64,000 nucleotides of DNA from Nocardiopsis sp. CNR-923 (GTDB lineage Bacteria > Actinomycetota > Actinomycetes > Streptosporangiales > Streptosporangiaceae), in assembly GCF_001942255.1 (NCBI RefSeq), contig NZ_MKKC01000109.1, forward strand, positions 121,799 to 185,798, given 5' to 3'. Shown here piece after piece: positions 36,704-46,419 of the stretch. A program made the position numbers and the translations under genes. The notes under the pieces were generated by a model that was not told where the DNA came from, did not search any database, and saw nothing but the letters and a program-made list of their open reading frames with translations. Every line of letters starts with the position of its first letter. Position 1 is the stretch's first letter.

Positions 36704-36925
36704 CCCCGACGCCCCGGGCCGTGCCGGGCGACGGATCGACCGAGCCGATGGAGGGCGGGTACCACGTCATGGTCGACGACCTGGCCGAGCCGGGCACGGC
36801 CGACGAACGGGAACGCATCCCGCGAAACCGGGATCCGGGAACCGCGCGCGGTGTCCTGACGACTCCTGTCGGGAAGGAACCGTCCAGCGGAAGGCGGGTG
36901 CCGCGTGCCACCACTGGGAGCCAGT

Positions 36926-37021
36926 ATCCGGATCGAGTCGCTGATCTGTGACCACGGGCCCGTCAGGGCCGTGCGCGAGGTCGACCTGGACATCCGGGCG
37001 GGCAGCCGGGTCGCCCTGGGC
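36926..37021 (+). pseudogene. Fragment of an ABC transporter ATPase N-terminus
   Basis: The frame starting at 36905 reads IRIESLICDHGPVRAVREVD then LDIRAGSRVALG, the usual first 30 residues of an ABC ATPase up to the point where the Walker A motif should follow; instead it continues VTTGVVTPG and loses the family. Too short to work. Moderate confidence because the match rests on pattern alone. Confidence 0.4.
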
Positions 37022-37273
37022 GTCACGACCGGCGTCGTCACCCCCGGCCCCGACCTGGCGGCCGGCCGCGACCGGCGGCTGGAGAGGGCCGCCGGTCGGC
37101 GGCCGACGCCCAAGGCACGGAGCAGGCGTGCGGTGTGGCGATACGGATCGCGGCCTTCGTCGCAGGTCAGGTCCGTTCCCGCCAGGGGCGGTGGGGTGAG
37201 GGGAACAGCGGAGGTCATGGCTGCGCCTCGCGAATCCTGTCCGGAGGACGGCGGTTGTGGGGGATGAGGGAAC

Positions 37274-37513
37274 TCGTCGATCGTCCGCTTCGACCTTTCT
37301 GCCGCACAGGCAGTCGCCGTCCGGGACCGTGTGGTTCCCGCACGGGCGCTGTCGACGGTGGCCGACGCCGCCGCGCAGGTCCATGGGGCGAAGGGGCTGG
37401 GGCCGGACACGCCGTTGCCGCGGTTGCAGCGGGTGGCGCGCCAGGCCCGGCTGTTGGACGGGCCCGACGATCCGCACGTGTCGGTGGTGGCGCGACGCCC
37501 GCTCCGAGACTGA
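37274..37513 (+). pseudogene. Fragment of an acyl-CoA dehydrogenase C-terminus
   Basis: The frame ending at 37513 reads ALSTVADAAAQVHGAKGLGP, then DTPLPRLQRVARQARLLDGP and DDPHVSVVARRPL. This is the last helix region of acyl-CoA dehydrogenases (QVHGGxG...DGPDEVH...IAR). No upstream catalytic domain is present, so it is a relic. Confidence 0.55.
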
Positions 37514-37699
37514 GGGGTCAGTAGTAGGGCCCTGCGGACACCGGCCGCGAAGGGCCGCGTCGGATCTTCGCCGATTCTTAGGGCTTTCCCAGACATCCCT
37601 TCACACCGGTCCCCCAGAGTGGGACGCGCATGCCGAGATCCCCGGCCCCGGTCACGGCGCACTCCGTCCGCGTCCCCCCACCGAATGAGGAAGACAGCA

Positions 37700-38875
37700 G
37701 TGTCACACACCGGGAACAGCACTCCCCCCGCCGGCGGCGAGGAAGGGGAACCGTCCCCCACGTCTTCGGCGACCGCGCCGGTGGCAGGGCGTGACGGCTA
37801 CCTCGACCTCCTGCGCGGCGTCGCCATCGTCCGCGTCGTGCTGCTGCACACCGTCGAAGTGGCGTGGCTGTCGGTGGTCTTCCCGTCGATGGGCGTGATG
37901 TTCGCGCTCGGCGGATCGCTGATGGCCTCCTCCCTCGACCGGCGGAGGGGAACGACACGGGTCATCCGGGGCAGACTGCGCCGACTGCTGCCGCCGATGT
38001 GGTTGATGGCGGTGATCGCCCTCCCGCTGATGTCGTGGGAGTCGCTCGCGGCGGGCGAACCACTGCCCCTGTCGTGGGAGACGCTCTACTGGTTCCTCCC
38101 CTTGGGCCATCCTCCCTCCAACGGGTTGGAGATCGGCGGCGCCTTCAGCGGAGTGCTGTGGTACGTGCGCACGTACCTGTGGTTCGTGCTGCTCTCACCC
38201 CTGCTGCTGCGGTTGTTCCGGCTGAGCCCCTGGTCGGTGGTCGCAGCCTCCATGGGGGCGGTCTTCGCCCTCGACCTGTTCGCCTTCGAGAGCGAGGGTC
38301 TGCTGTCCTCGATGCTGTCCGGATCCGAGGGGCTGCTCAGCAGCCTCGTCGTCTACCTGGCCTGCTGGCTGGTCGGGTTCGCCCACAACGACGGACTGCT
38401 GTCCCGGATGAGCGTCTGGGTCGCCGTGTCCCTGTCCACCGCACTGGCCGCGGTGGGTCTGTGGTGGTCGCTCAGGGACGAGCCGGAGATCGAGTTCGCC
38501 TCGCTCACCCTCTACGACAGCGCCGTACTGAACACCCTGCTGTCCGTCGCGTTCATCATCGTGCTGCTGCGGGTGAGGCCGGGCGCCGGGCTGCTCCAGC
38601 GAGGGGCCTGGCTCCGTGGTCTGAGCCGCCGGTTGAACGCCCGGGCCGTGACCGTCTATCTCTGGCACTACCCGTTGCTGCTCGTGATCTGGTGGCTCGC
38701 CGAGAACGTCGAGTTCGCCGAGTGGTTCGTATCGCAGACACTGGCGTTGGTCACCGTGGAGGCCCTGCTGCTCCTGGTGGCGGCGTGCGTGTTCGGGTGG
38801 GCCGAGGACCTGGCCGCGCGCAGGCGTCCCTCGTTGTTGGGCGGGGGCCGTGCGGTGGCCCGGACGCCCGTGTGA
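37700..38875 (+). CDS. Acyltransferase family 3 membrane protein (OafA/YrhL type)
   Basis: 391 residues, about ten helices. The opening RDGYLDLLRGVAIVRVVLLH has the conserved Arg and catalytic His of Acyl_transf_3 proteins; GVLWYVRTYLWFVLLSPLLL and AVTVYLWHYPLLLVIWWL follow. Such enzymes move acyl groups onto cell-surface sugars or secreted small molecules. GTG 37700 is used because GAGGAAG (37687-37693) sits 6 nt upstream; ATG 37685 lacks a site. Substrate unknown; no glycan genes are adjacent. Confidence 0.85.
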   Translation: MSHTGNSTPPAGGEEGEPSPTSSATAPVAGRDGYLDLLRGVAIVRVVLLHTVEVAWLSVVFPSMGVMFALGGSLMASSLDRRRGTTRVIRGRLRRLLPPMWLMAVIALPLMSWESLAAGEPLPLSWETLYWFLPLGHPPSNGLEIGGAFSGVLWYVRTYLWFVLLSPLLLRLFRLSPWSVVAASMGAVFALDLFAFESEGLLSSMLSGSEGLLSSLVVYLACWLVGFAHNDGLLSRMSVWVAVSLSTALAAVGLWWSLRDEPEIEFASLTLYDSAVLNTLLSVAFIIVLLRVRPGAGLLQRGAWLRGLSRRLNARAVTVYLWHYPLLLVIWWLAENVEFAEWFVSQTLALVTVEALLLLVAACVFGWAEDLAARRRPSLLGGGRAVARTPV

Positions 38876-38954
38876 GGGAGCGCGGCGACGAGGTTCGTCA
38901 GGGCCCGAGGGCCCGTCCGTCCTCCGGCCCGCGCGGCGCCGGGTCCAGGACGCC

Positions 38955-40339
38955 TCAGCGCCCCGGCAGCTCGAAGCCGATCACCGCGCCGCCGCCCTCG
39001 CGGTTGTGGGCGAAGACCGTTCCGCCGTGCGCGACCACCACATCCCGCACGATCGCCAGGCCCAGTCCCGAGCCCCGCGTCCCGCTCACCTCGGGGGCCC
39101 GGTAGAAGCGGTCGAAGAGCCGACCCTCGGGTAGGTCCGGGAGGCCGGGGCCGCGGTCCCTGACCTCGACGCGGCCCCGGACGATCACGATCTCCAGCGG
39201 TTCCGCCGACGCGTCGAACTTCGTCGCGTTCTCCACCAGGTTGGACAGGCAGCGTTCCAGGGCCAGCGGCCGACCGTCGACGGCGCTGGAGTCCGCCACG
39301 ACGGTGATCCGTCGACCGGCGCGGACACGGAAGCGGTCGGCCACCCTTGCCGCGGTCTCGGCGAGTTCGACCGGCTCCACCTCCTCCGGCTCCCGGGTAT
39401 CCGTCGCGAGTTCCACCAGTTCGTCGAGAGGTGGACCAGTTCCCTGGACTCCACCGTCAGATCCGCCAACAGCGGCCCGCGGGCGGAGAGCGGCAGATCA
39501 TCGAAACGGTGCAGCAGGAAGATGTTGGCGCGCAGGCTCGTCAGCGGAGTGCGCAGCTCGTGACTGGCCTCCCGCACCAACCGCTGTTGGGCGTCCTTGG
39601 ACCGGGCGAGTCGACCCAGCATCGCGTCGAAGGCCGCGCCCAGTCGACCGACCTCGTCCCCTCCACCCGAGGGCACGGGCAGGTCCAGCCGCCCGGTGTG
39701 GGCCACCTCCTCGGCCACCCGTGTCAGCCGGACGAGCCCACGGGTCACCCGCCCCGCCACGAACCAGCCGCACACCCCGGCGGCGGCCGAGACCGCTGCG
39801 CCCACCCACGTGATGCTGCCCCTGAGGTCGGCCAACAGCCCGTCCACCTCGCTCAGCCGCTGTGCCACCTGCACGGCTCCGCGCGCGCCGCCGAGGGAGA
39901 CCGCGGTGACCCGCAACCGCTCACCGTTCGTCTCCACCTCACCGCCCGCGGTGAGACCGGGTTCGGCGGCCCTCGCCGCCCAACGGTCGGTCTCGGACAC
40001 CGGCAGCGGCCAGGGGCGTCCCGCGTCGGCGATCCTCCCCGCGGGGCCCAGGATTTGGCCGATCAGCGTGCGGGATCCGGCCAGCATGTCGCCCAGGTCC
40101 GTCTCGTCCGAGTCGGGTTCGGCCAGATCCTCCGGCGTCACATCGCCCTCGTCGACGGCGCGTTCCGCCACCGTCTCCACGGCGCGGGCGAAGTCGTTTT
40201 CGGTCTCCCGCCAGATCAGGGCGGACGCCAGACCGTAGCTCAGGGTGCCCACGCCGACGGCGACCAGCGCCGCGATCGCGGCGAACAGCAGGGCGAAGGT
40301 CAGACGCAGGCTCAGACGGGACCGATGACGGCGTGTCAC
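38955..40339 (-). CDS. Two-component sensor histidine kinase, one frameshift
   Basis: Membrane sensor kinase of the MprB/BaeS type. Two helices (about residues 10-33 and 155-180) flank an extracytoplasmic domain of about 120 residues; then a HAMP domain, H-box HELRTPLTSLRANIFLL, N-box LERCLSNLVENATKF and G-box GTRGSGLGLAIVRDVV. At about 39428 one base is lost between ELVHL and DELVELATD, separating H- and N-box frames. GTG 40339 overlaps the regulator stop by 4 bp. Signal unknown. Confidence 0.9.
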
Positions 40340-41025
40340 GACGCGCGGATCGTGTAGCCGACGCCCCGGACCGTGCGGATGACCTCGGGTGCGTCCGGGC
40401 GGGCCAGTTTGCGTCGCAGATGGCTGATGAACACGCTGAGGTTGGTGGAACCGGCGCCGAAGTCGTAGCCCCAGACGCGTTCGTGAATCGAGGCGCGCTC
40501 CACGACGACCCCCTGGTTGCGCATCAGCAGCTCCAGCAGGTCGAACTCCGTCCGGGACAGGGCGATCTCCTCCGGGCCGCGCCACACCCGGCGCGATCCG
40601 GGGTCGAGCCGCACGTCGGAGGCCCTCAGCTCCCGGACAGCCCCGTCGCCCCCGCCACTCGGCGACGCCCGGCGCAGCAGGGCACGCAGTCTGGCGAGCA
40701 GTTCCTCCGGGTCGAAGGGCTTGACGAGGTAGTCGTCCGCGCCGGCGTCGAGTCCGGCCACGCGGTCGCAGACCTGGCTCCGGGCGGTGAGGACGAGGAT
40801 CGGGATCCGGTCGCCCTGGGCCCGTAGGACGCGGCACACCGAGAGCCCGTCCAGACCGGGCATCATCAGGTCCAGGACGAGCACGTCCGGGGCGTCCTCG
40901 CTGACCACGGCGATGGTTTCGACGCCGTCGCCGACGGTGACGACCCGGTATCCCTCAAGGAGCAGCGACTGTTCGACCGCGCGGCTGATGGCGGGGTCGT
41001 CCTCCGCGAGCACAATGGTGGGCAT
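40336..41025 (-). CDS. OmpR/PhoB-family response regulator
   Basis: 229 residues. Receiver domain with acidic pocket EDD (8-10) and phosphoacceptor D52 in VLVLDLMMPGLDG, conserved Thr in VLTARS and Lys in LVKPFDPEE. C-terminal winged helix: ALSRTEFDLLELLMRNQGVV and RKLARPDAPEVIRTVRGVGY. ATG 41025 has AAGG upstream. Transcribed before, and coupled to, the histidine kinase. Confidence 0.93.
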   Translation of the reverse strand: MPTIVLAEDDPAISRAVEQSLLLEGYRVVTVGDGVETIAVVSEDAPDVLVLDLMMPGLDGLSVCRVLRAQGDRIPILVLTARSQVCDRVAGLDAGADDYLVKPFDPEELLARLRALLRRASPSGGGDGAVRELRASDVRLDPGSRRVWRGPEEIALSRTEFDLLELLMRNQGVVVERASIHERVWGYDFGAGSTNLSVFISHLRRKLARPDAPEVIRTVRGVGYTIRAS

Positions 41026-41302
41026 GGGCGCGAACCTTGGTGGGTGTCCCCTTGCGAGGAGAGTTACGTGGCCGGGGCCGGGCGAAGCCCCATCGCGCCA
41101 CCGTACCTCCGACCGTGAGCACATCGTCATCACGGTGCGGGCCTGCGGGCGCTTCCGGTCGGCTGCGGCGAAGGAGTGCCTGTTCGGGGCGCGGACCAGG
41201 TCTGTGCAGCCGTGTCGGGTGATCCGCACCCGGTGGACCGCCAGGGCGTGTGCCGCGGACGCATACCCCGCTGCGCGGCGGGCGGCATCCACGGCACACG
41301 TC

Positions 41303-41641
41303 CTAGCTGAAACTGTCGACGGCCTCCGCTTCGTCGTCGTAGATCTCGAAGATCCCCGCCAGCCGGGTGATGAGGAGCACCTCGTGCAGCTTGGGCGGCA
41401 GGTTGACGAGCTTGAGCTGCCCGCCCTGGTTGGAGACGGTCGTGTAGGCGGAGACGAGTTCACCGACACCGGAGCTGTCGATGGAGGAGACGGCCGCCAT
41501 GTTGAGCAGCACCCTGTTCTCGCCGGTCGCCAACAGGTCCCGGACCGTCTCGCGAAGCTTGAGGTCACCGACCCCGATGTAGAGTTTTCCGGCGAGGTCG
41601 AGGATGCTGACGCCGTCCGCGGCGCGCTTGTCGATCTTCAA
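41303..41641 (-). CDS. STAS-domain anti-sigma factor antagonist (RsbV-like)
   Basis: 112 residues, a single STAS domain with the phosphorylatable serine in SSIDSSGVGELV (S56) and the ending IFEIYDDEAEAVDSF. In partner-switching systems the unphosphorylated form binds the anti-sigma kinase and frees the sigma factor. Its ATG overlaps the end of the adjacent anti-sigma kinase gene. No sigma factor gene is next to the pair. Confidence 0.9.
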   Translation of the reverse strand: MKIDKRAADGVSILDLAGKLYIGVGDLKLRETVRDLLATGENRVLLNMAAVSSIDSSGVGELVSAYTTVSNQGGQLKLVNLPPKLHEVLLITRLAGIFEIYDDEAEAVDSFS

Positions 41642-42081
41642 CGAAGTCCCTTTCCCTGTGGTGCGGCGGTGCCGCGTGCCATCGCCAGGACCACCACGGT
41701 CCCGGGCGGGGTGCGTCGACGGGTGACGGTGAACTCGTCGACGAGGTGGCGGATGATCGCGACCCCCCGGCCGGAGGGGGAGAGGTCGACCGGCGCCCGG
41801 TGGCCCGGCTGCTCGACGGCGGCGGACGGGGCGAACCCCTCCCCGTCATCCCCGACCTCGACCCTCAGACGGTCGCCCGCCTCGCTCCAGCGCAGGTCGA
41901 CGATCTTTCCCGGGTCGGACCGGTTCCCGTGCAGGACGGCGTTGGCCGCCGCCTCGCGAACGGCGAGCCCGAGCCGGTAACGCCCGTCGTCGTCCAGTCC
42001 GGAGGCGTCGGCGATCCGCCACGCCCATTCCTCCGCGACCTCCACGCTCGCCAGCGTTGAGGGCAACCGCAGTCGGTTCAC
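41638..42081 (-). CDS. Anti-sigma factor serine kinase (RsbW-like ATPase)
   Basis: 147 residues with a GHKL ATPase fold: LGLAVREAAANAVLHGNRSD (N-box), VEVGDDGEGFAPS (G1) and LSPSGRGVAIIRHLVDEF (G2). Typical of RsbW/SpoIIAB-type kinases that bind a sigma factor and phosphorylate the STAS antagonist. GTG 42081 with GAGGAC 9 nt upstream is chosen; longer frames lack a site. First gene of a two-gene operon. Confidence 0.85.
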   Translation of the reverse strand: MNRLRLPSTLASVEVAEEWAWRIADASGLDDDGRYRLGLAVREAAANAVLHGNRSDPGKIVDLRWSEAGDRLRVEVGDDGEGFAPSAAVEQPGHRAPVDLSPSGRGVAIIRHLVDEFTVTRRRTPPGTVVVLAMARGTAAPQGKGLR

Positions 42082-42331
42082 TCGCGTTCCGTCCTCGGGC
42101 GGCCGAACATCGGTACGGCTCGCCCCGACCGTGATATTGCTCTTTGTGGTCAAGTTGTCACTGAGAGGGATTGTACGTGGCTGTGCGCCGTCCTGGTGTG
42201 CGCCACGGCCCCTTTGCGGCACTCGCCGCCAGTGCGACGGTCGGACAATGGATACTATGGGTACTGAAAGCATCACCTTGTGTGATTATTCCTGCGCCTC
42301 GCCGGCGCCGGACGACGGGAGGGGCCCACCC

Positions 42332-42978
42332 ATGGTCCAGAAAGTGATGTCGCTGCTGCACGAGACGTCTCCCTACGAACGGTTCCTCGCCGAGGGGACC
42401 GGATTCCACCCGCAGGGGCCGGGTTCCGACCACCCGGTGTTCGCCCGGGAGATCTCCCGCTGTCGCCGGAGCTGATCGTGGAGGTGGGCACGTGGACGGG
42501 CGCGTCGGCCATGCACATGGCGAGGGTGGCGCGCGGCCTGGGGCTGACGACGGAGATCCTGTGCGTCGACAGCTTCCTGGGCGACGCCGAGCACTGGATG
42601 CTGGCGCGCCAGCGGTCCGAACTGCGGCTGGAGTTCGGACACCCGCAGATCTACCGGCAGTTCCTGGCCAACGTCGTGCACGCGGGGCTGGAGGAGATCA
42701 TCACGCCGTTCCCGTGCACGAGCGCGCACGCCGCCAGGATCCTCACCCGTGAAGGGGTGCGCTGCGACATCGCCTACCTCGACGCCGGGCACGAGTACCG
42801 CGACGTGCTGACCGACATCCAGGACTACTGGGTGCTCGTGCGCGACGGGGGCGCGCTGATCGGGAACGGCTTCCGGCCCGACCGCCCGGGCGTGCGGGCG
42901 GCCGCGCGCGAGTTCGGCGCGTCGATCGGACAGGACCCCGAGGTCGACGGGGACAAGTGGGTCCTGCGCAAGGAGTGA
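42332..42978 (+). CDS. SAM-dependent methyltransferase (Methyltransf_24 type), one frameshift
   Basis: About 215 residues from ATG 42332, behind GGGAGGGG. First part: VQKVMSLLHETSPYERFLAE up to FAREISR; then at about 42460 one C is missing (CCGCTGTCG for CCGCCTGTCG) and the other frame gives LSPELIVEVGTWTGASAMHM (SAM motif I), LCVDSFLGD and CDIAYLDAGHEYRDVLTDI. This is the class I fold seen in cephalosporin hydroxylase/TylF-like methyltransferases. Substrate unknown. It is divergent from the anti-sigma kinase gene. Confidence 0.75.
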
Positions 42979-43085
42979 TCCGGCGCCGCCGGCCGACCGG
43001 GAGTAGCCTGGAAGTGGACTCGACGGCCGCGCGCCCGCCTCGCGCCGGGCGGCGGGCGGCGGCCCGACGGACAAGGGGGTCCGTG

Positions 43086-43787
43086 ATGAGTACGGTCCGC
43101 AGCGTCATGACGTCCAAGGTCTACTCCGTTTCCCAGGACGCCGGTTACCGTGAGGTCGTCGAAATCCTGGTCGGCCGCCGCGTGGGCGCGTTGCCCGTGA
43201 CCGACGCCGAGGGGCGGGTGGCCGGGGTGGTCTCCGAGGAGGACCTGCTCCACAAGGAGGAGTTCAAGGGCGGTGACTACGTCCCGCCGCCGCGGGCCCG
43301 GCTGCGCGCCCGCCTGGGAACGGGTGGGGCGGCGCGGGACAAGGCCGAGGCCAGCCGCGCCGCCGAACTCATGACGAGTCCCGCCGTGACGGTCGGGCCC
43401 GACAGCAGCGTGGTCGAGGCGGCACGGTTGATGGAGCGGCGCGGCATCAAGCACCTGCCCGTGGTGGACGAGGAGAAGCGGTTGGTCGGGATCGTGAGCC
43501 GGTCCGATCTGTTGCGGGTGTTCCTGCGCGGGGACGCCGACATCGCCGACGAGGTGCGCGGCGAGATCACCGAGGCCCTGAACCGGGTGCGCGACGAGGA
43601 GCCGACCGCGACGGTCTCCGACGGCGTCGTCCACCTGACCGGGATCGTTCGGCTGCGCAGCGAGGCCCAGGAGCTGGTCCGGCGCGCCCGTCGGGTCGAG
43701 GGTGTGGTCTCCGTCGAGTCCGATCTCGACTGGCACGTCGACGACGTCGTCCCCGAGCACGTTCGCTGGCGTTCCGTGACCCCGTAG
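43086..43787 (+). CDS. Protein with two CBS domains and a BON domain
   Basis: 233 residues. A CBS pair spans about 7-60 (VRSVMTSKVYSVSQDAGYRE, GALPVTDAEGRVAGVVSEED) and 95-150 (LMTSPAVTVGPDSSVVEAAR, KHLPVVDEEKRLVGIVSRSD); a BON domain follows at about 165-225 (DGVVHLTGIVRLRSEAQEL). CBS pairs bind adenine nucleotides; BON domains bind membranes or lipids. Such proteins are often part of stress or dormancy regulons. ATG 43086 follows AAGGGGG. Confidence 0.9.
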   Translation: MSTVRSVMTSKVYSVSQDAGYREVVEILVGRRVGALPVTDAEGRVAGVVSEEDLLHKEEFKGGDYVPPPRARLRARLGTGGAARDKAEASRAAELMTSPAVTVGPDSSVVEAARLMERRGIKHLPVVDEEKRLVGIVSRSDLLRVFLRGDADIADEVRGEITEALNRVRDEEPTATVSDGVVHLTGIVRLRSEAQELVRRARRVEGVVSVESDLDWHVDDVVPEHVRWRSVTP

Positions 43788-43802
43788 CTGGACCAGAGGC
43801 GA

Positions 43803-43825
43803 GGGCCCCGGTTCCGCCGGGGCCC
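43803..43825 (+). terminator. Terminator hairpin after the CBS-BON gene
   Basis: Perfect 9-bp stem GGGCCCCGG with CCGGGGCCC around TTCCG, 16 bp after the stop codon. No T run follows. Confidence 0.6.
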
Positions 43826-43893
43826 GCCCCGGCACGGCCGTTGGAGGCGCGACCCCCCTCCGGGCCCGAGCCCCGACAGGCTAGGGTCGCGGG

Positions 43894-44790
43894 ATGGACT
43901 GGATCGACCGGGTCGCGGCGATCAGACGCTGGACCCGCAACGGTTACCGCGCCCCCCACAAACCCCTCCTGATCCTCTACGCGCTCGGGCACCACCAGCG
44001 CCACGGTGCTCGCCCGATTCCCTATGGCGAGGCCGAGCGGCACCTGGCCGACCTCCTGCGGGAGTTCGGACCGCCCCGGCGCACGTCGCCCGCCTACCCG
44101 TTCCACCACCTGACCAGCGACGGCCTGTGGCGGGTCACCACCGCCGACGGGCAGGAGTGCGACGCCGACACCGCGACCCTGCTGCGGCGTGAGGGCGCAC
44201 GCGGCAGCCTGAGCCCCGAGTTGTCCATGGACCTGTCGCGGGACCCGGGTCTGGCCCCCCGTATCGCGCGCTGTCTGCTCGACGCCAACTTCGCACCCTC
44301 CCTCCACGCGGAGATCTGCACGCTCGTCGGGCTCGACCTGGAGCACGGAGCCGCCCGGCACGGCGACGTCCGCTTCACCGCAGGACGGCGTGACCCCGGA
44401 TTCCGCGCCCTGGTGCTGGACGCCTACGACCACCGGTGCGCCTTCTGCGGGTACGACGGGTGGATCGACGGCGGCCCCGTGGCGCTGGAGGCCGCGCACG
44501 TGCGCTGGTGGGCGCTCGGCGGCCCCGACGAACTCCGCAACGGCCTGTGCCTGTGCTCGATCCACCACCGCCTGTTCGACAGGGGCGTCCTCGGGCTCTC
44601 GCGTGACCAGACCGTCGCGGTCTCCACCCGTTTCCAGGGGCGTTCCCCGGCCGCGGAGCGGCTCGTGTCCGCTCTGGAGGGCCGGCCGTTGAACCGTCCC
44701 GAGGGAGCGGACCCGGCCGTCGAACCCGACCACGCCGACTGGCACGGTCGGGAGGTCTTCCGCGGCGACCACCTGGCACTGGCCGGGTAG
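43894..44790 (+). CDS. HNH endonuclease with sulfur-binding-type domain (phosphorothioate-DNA restriction, McrA-like)
   Basis: 298 residues. The N-terminal half (APHKPLLILYALGHHQRHGA, then YPFHHLTSDGLWRV) resembles the sulfur-binding domain of ScoMcrA-type enzymes. The C-terminal half is an HNH nuclease with zinc cysteines: HRCAFCGYDGW, ALEAAHVRWWALGG, NGLCLCSIHHRLFD. Known relatives cut DNA carrying phosphorothioate (Dnd) modification, a type IV restriction activity. No dnd genes are in the window, which suits an enzyme that attacks incoming modified DNA. Stand-alone gene. Confidence 0.85.
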   Translation: MDWIDRVAAIRRWTRNGYRAPHKPLLILYALGHHQRHGARPIPYGEAERHLADLLREFGPPRRTSPAYPFHHLTSDGLWRVTTADGQECDADTATLLRREGARGSLSPELSMDLSRDPGLAPRIARCLLDANFAPSLHAEICTLVGLDLEHGAARHGDVRFTAGRRDPGFRALVLDAYDHRCAFCGYDGWIDGGPVALEAAHVRWWALGGPDELRNGLCLCSIHHRLFDRGVLGLSRDQTVAVSTRFQGRSPAAERLVSALEGRPLNRPEGADPAVEPDHADWHGREVFRGDHLALAG

Positions 44791-44798
44791 GCGGGGCG

Positions 44799-45143
44799 TC
44801 AACCAACCTCGCGGACGACCCTGGACCCCCACGGGCACCAGATCGAGCCGGGGAGGAAGCCGGCGCCGACGACGTCCAGGTGTTCGCCGACGTAGGCCGG
44901 GTGGGCGTCGCACACCTCGATCTCCCGCTGGAAGAAGGAGATGCTGGCGGGATCGAGGTGGAAATCCCAGTCGGGGTTGTAGTCCGCCTGTTTCCGGATG
45001 ATCGTGCCCTTGACGTTGACCCTCCTCGTCTCGTCCCCGGCGACGATCCTGCGGGCGTGGGCGATCCGCTTCTCGTTGGTCAGCTTGAAGACGAACTCGC
45101 CGTGTCCGGGGTACTGGAAGGCGAAGTAGGCGGCATCGGCCAT
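44799..45143 (-). CDS. BP74-like calmodulin-binding-domain protein
   Basis: 114 residues: AAYFAFQYPGHGEFVFKLTN, EKRIAHARRIV, GTIIRKQADYNPDWDFHLDP and VCDAHPAYVGEHLDVVGAGF. This is the pattern of the bacterial BP74-related domain, a small beta-rich domain of unknown role. No signal peptide is visible. ATG 45143; its 3' end converges on the HNH gene with 8 bp between. Confidence 0.6.
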   Translation of the reverse strand: MADAAYFAFQYPGHGEFVFKLTNEKRIAHARRIVAGDETRRVNVKGTIIRKQADYNPDWDFHLDPASISFFQREIEVCDAHPAYVGEHLDVVGAGFLPGSIWCPWGSRVVREVG

Positions 45144-45428
45144 GGTGAGCCCCTCGGAGGCGTGGATACGGGTCGGGTCCGTCACCGGGAGCCGCTGAGC
45201 GTACGCGGGGCGGACGCTGATCAGGACACTACACCGAGCGACTGTGCGATCGCCCGTGGTCAAGCTTCCTCGGCGTGGGACGCGGTGGCCCCGCCTCGCG
45301 CGGAGCGGTCGCGGTGGCCGGGTCCGGCCACGGGCCGGAGACCGTTCACCTCCGAGACGACCCGCGACCCGCGGCATCGCTAGGATGCGACCCTGACTGA
45401 CCCGGAAGAATCCAGAGAGAAGAGCACA

Positions 45429-46376
45429 GTGGCTGCTGATGGAAGTACCAAGGCCGTCGTGGTGGCGTTGGGGGCGAACCTCGGGATCGCCGTCACCAAG
45501 TTCGTGGCGTTCACGCTCACGGGCTCCTCCGCCATGCTGGCGGAGTCCATCCACTCCGTAGCCGACTCCGGCAACCAGGGTCTGCTCCTCCTCGGCGGCA
45601 GGCGCGCCAAGCGCGACGCCACCGCCGAGCACCCCTTCGGCTACGGCCGCGAGCGCTACATCTACGCCTTCCTCGTCGCGATCGTGCTGTTCAGCGTCGG
45701 CGGCCTGTTCGCGCTCTACGAGGCCTGGCACAAGATCTCCGACCCGCACCCGATCGAGAACTGGCGCTGGGTCCCGGTCCTGGTCCTGGTGGTCGCGATC
45801 ATCCTGGAGTCGATGGCCATGCGCACGGCCATCAAGGAGTCCAACGCCGTCCGCGGCAAGGCCAGCTGGGTCGACTTCATCCGCCGTTCCAAGTCGCCCG
45901 AACTGCCCGTCATCCTCCTGGAGGACGCGGGCGCCCTCCTCGGCCTGGTGTTCGCCCTCATCGGCGTCGGCCTGACCCTCGTCACCGGCAACGGCGTCTG
46001 GGACGGCCTCGGCACCGCCGCGATCGGACTCCTGCTCGTCGCGATCGCCGTCGTCCTGGCCGTCGAGATGAAGAGCCTCCTGGTCGGCGAGTCCGCCACC
46101 GAGGAGCACGTCCGCCAGATCGAGCGCGCCATCTCCTCCACCGACGACATCGACTCCGTCATCCACATGCGCACGATGCACCTGGGTCCCGAGGAGTTGC
46201 TGGTCGCCGCCAAGGTCGCCGTCGACGGCGAGGACGACGCGGCCCGCGTCGCCCGCGCCATCGACGCCGCCGAGGCGCGCGTCCGCCAGGAGGTCCCGAT
46301 CGCCACGCTCATCTACATCGAGCCCGACCTCAGGCGCACGCTGCGGGCCGCGGAGGAGACCGCCGCGCAGGAGTGA
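45429..46376 (+). CDS. Cation diffusion facilitator (CDF) transporter
   Basis: 315 residues with six helices and a C-terminal cytoplasmic domain. Family motifs: SSAMLAESIHSVADSGNQGL with the metal-site His/Asp, HPFGYGRERYIYAF, and the second-site segment LLEDAGALLGLVFALIG. Exports divalent metals (Zn, Mn, Fe or Co) in exchange for protons; the HSVAD wording (HxxxD) suits Zn/Mn-type sites but specificity is not decided. GTG 45429 follows AGAGAGAAG. Confidence 0.88.
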   Translation: MAADGSTKAVVVALGANLGIAVTKFVAFTLTGSSAMLAESIHSVADSGNQGLLLLGGRRAKRDATAEHPFGYGRERYIYAFLVAIVLFSVGGLFALYEAWHKISDPHPIENWRWVPVLVLVVAIILESMAMRTAIKESNAVRGKASWVDFIRRSKSPELPVILLEDAGALLGLVFALIGVGLTLVTGNGVWDGLGTAAIGLLLVAIAVVLAVEMKSLLVGESATEEHVRQIERAISSTDDIDSVIHMRTMHLGPEELLVAAKVAVDGEDDAARVARAIDAAEARVRQEVPIATLIYIEPDLRRTLRAAEETAAQE

Positions 46377-46419
46377 CGCCGTGCCGTTCTGAGCGTCCGC
46401 TTCGCCTTGGCCCGAACCC

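Larger units (their letters stand above)
36704..37699. other. Decayed region with gene fragments
   Basis: Nearly 1 kb with no intact gene between the sigma factor and the acyltransferase. Two fragments of known families can be seen in it (listed separately). The rest shows no coding signal that I trust. Confidence 0.5.
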
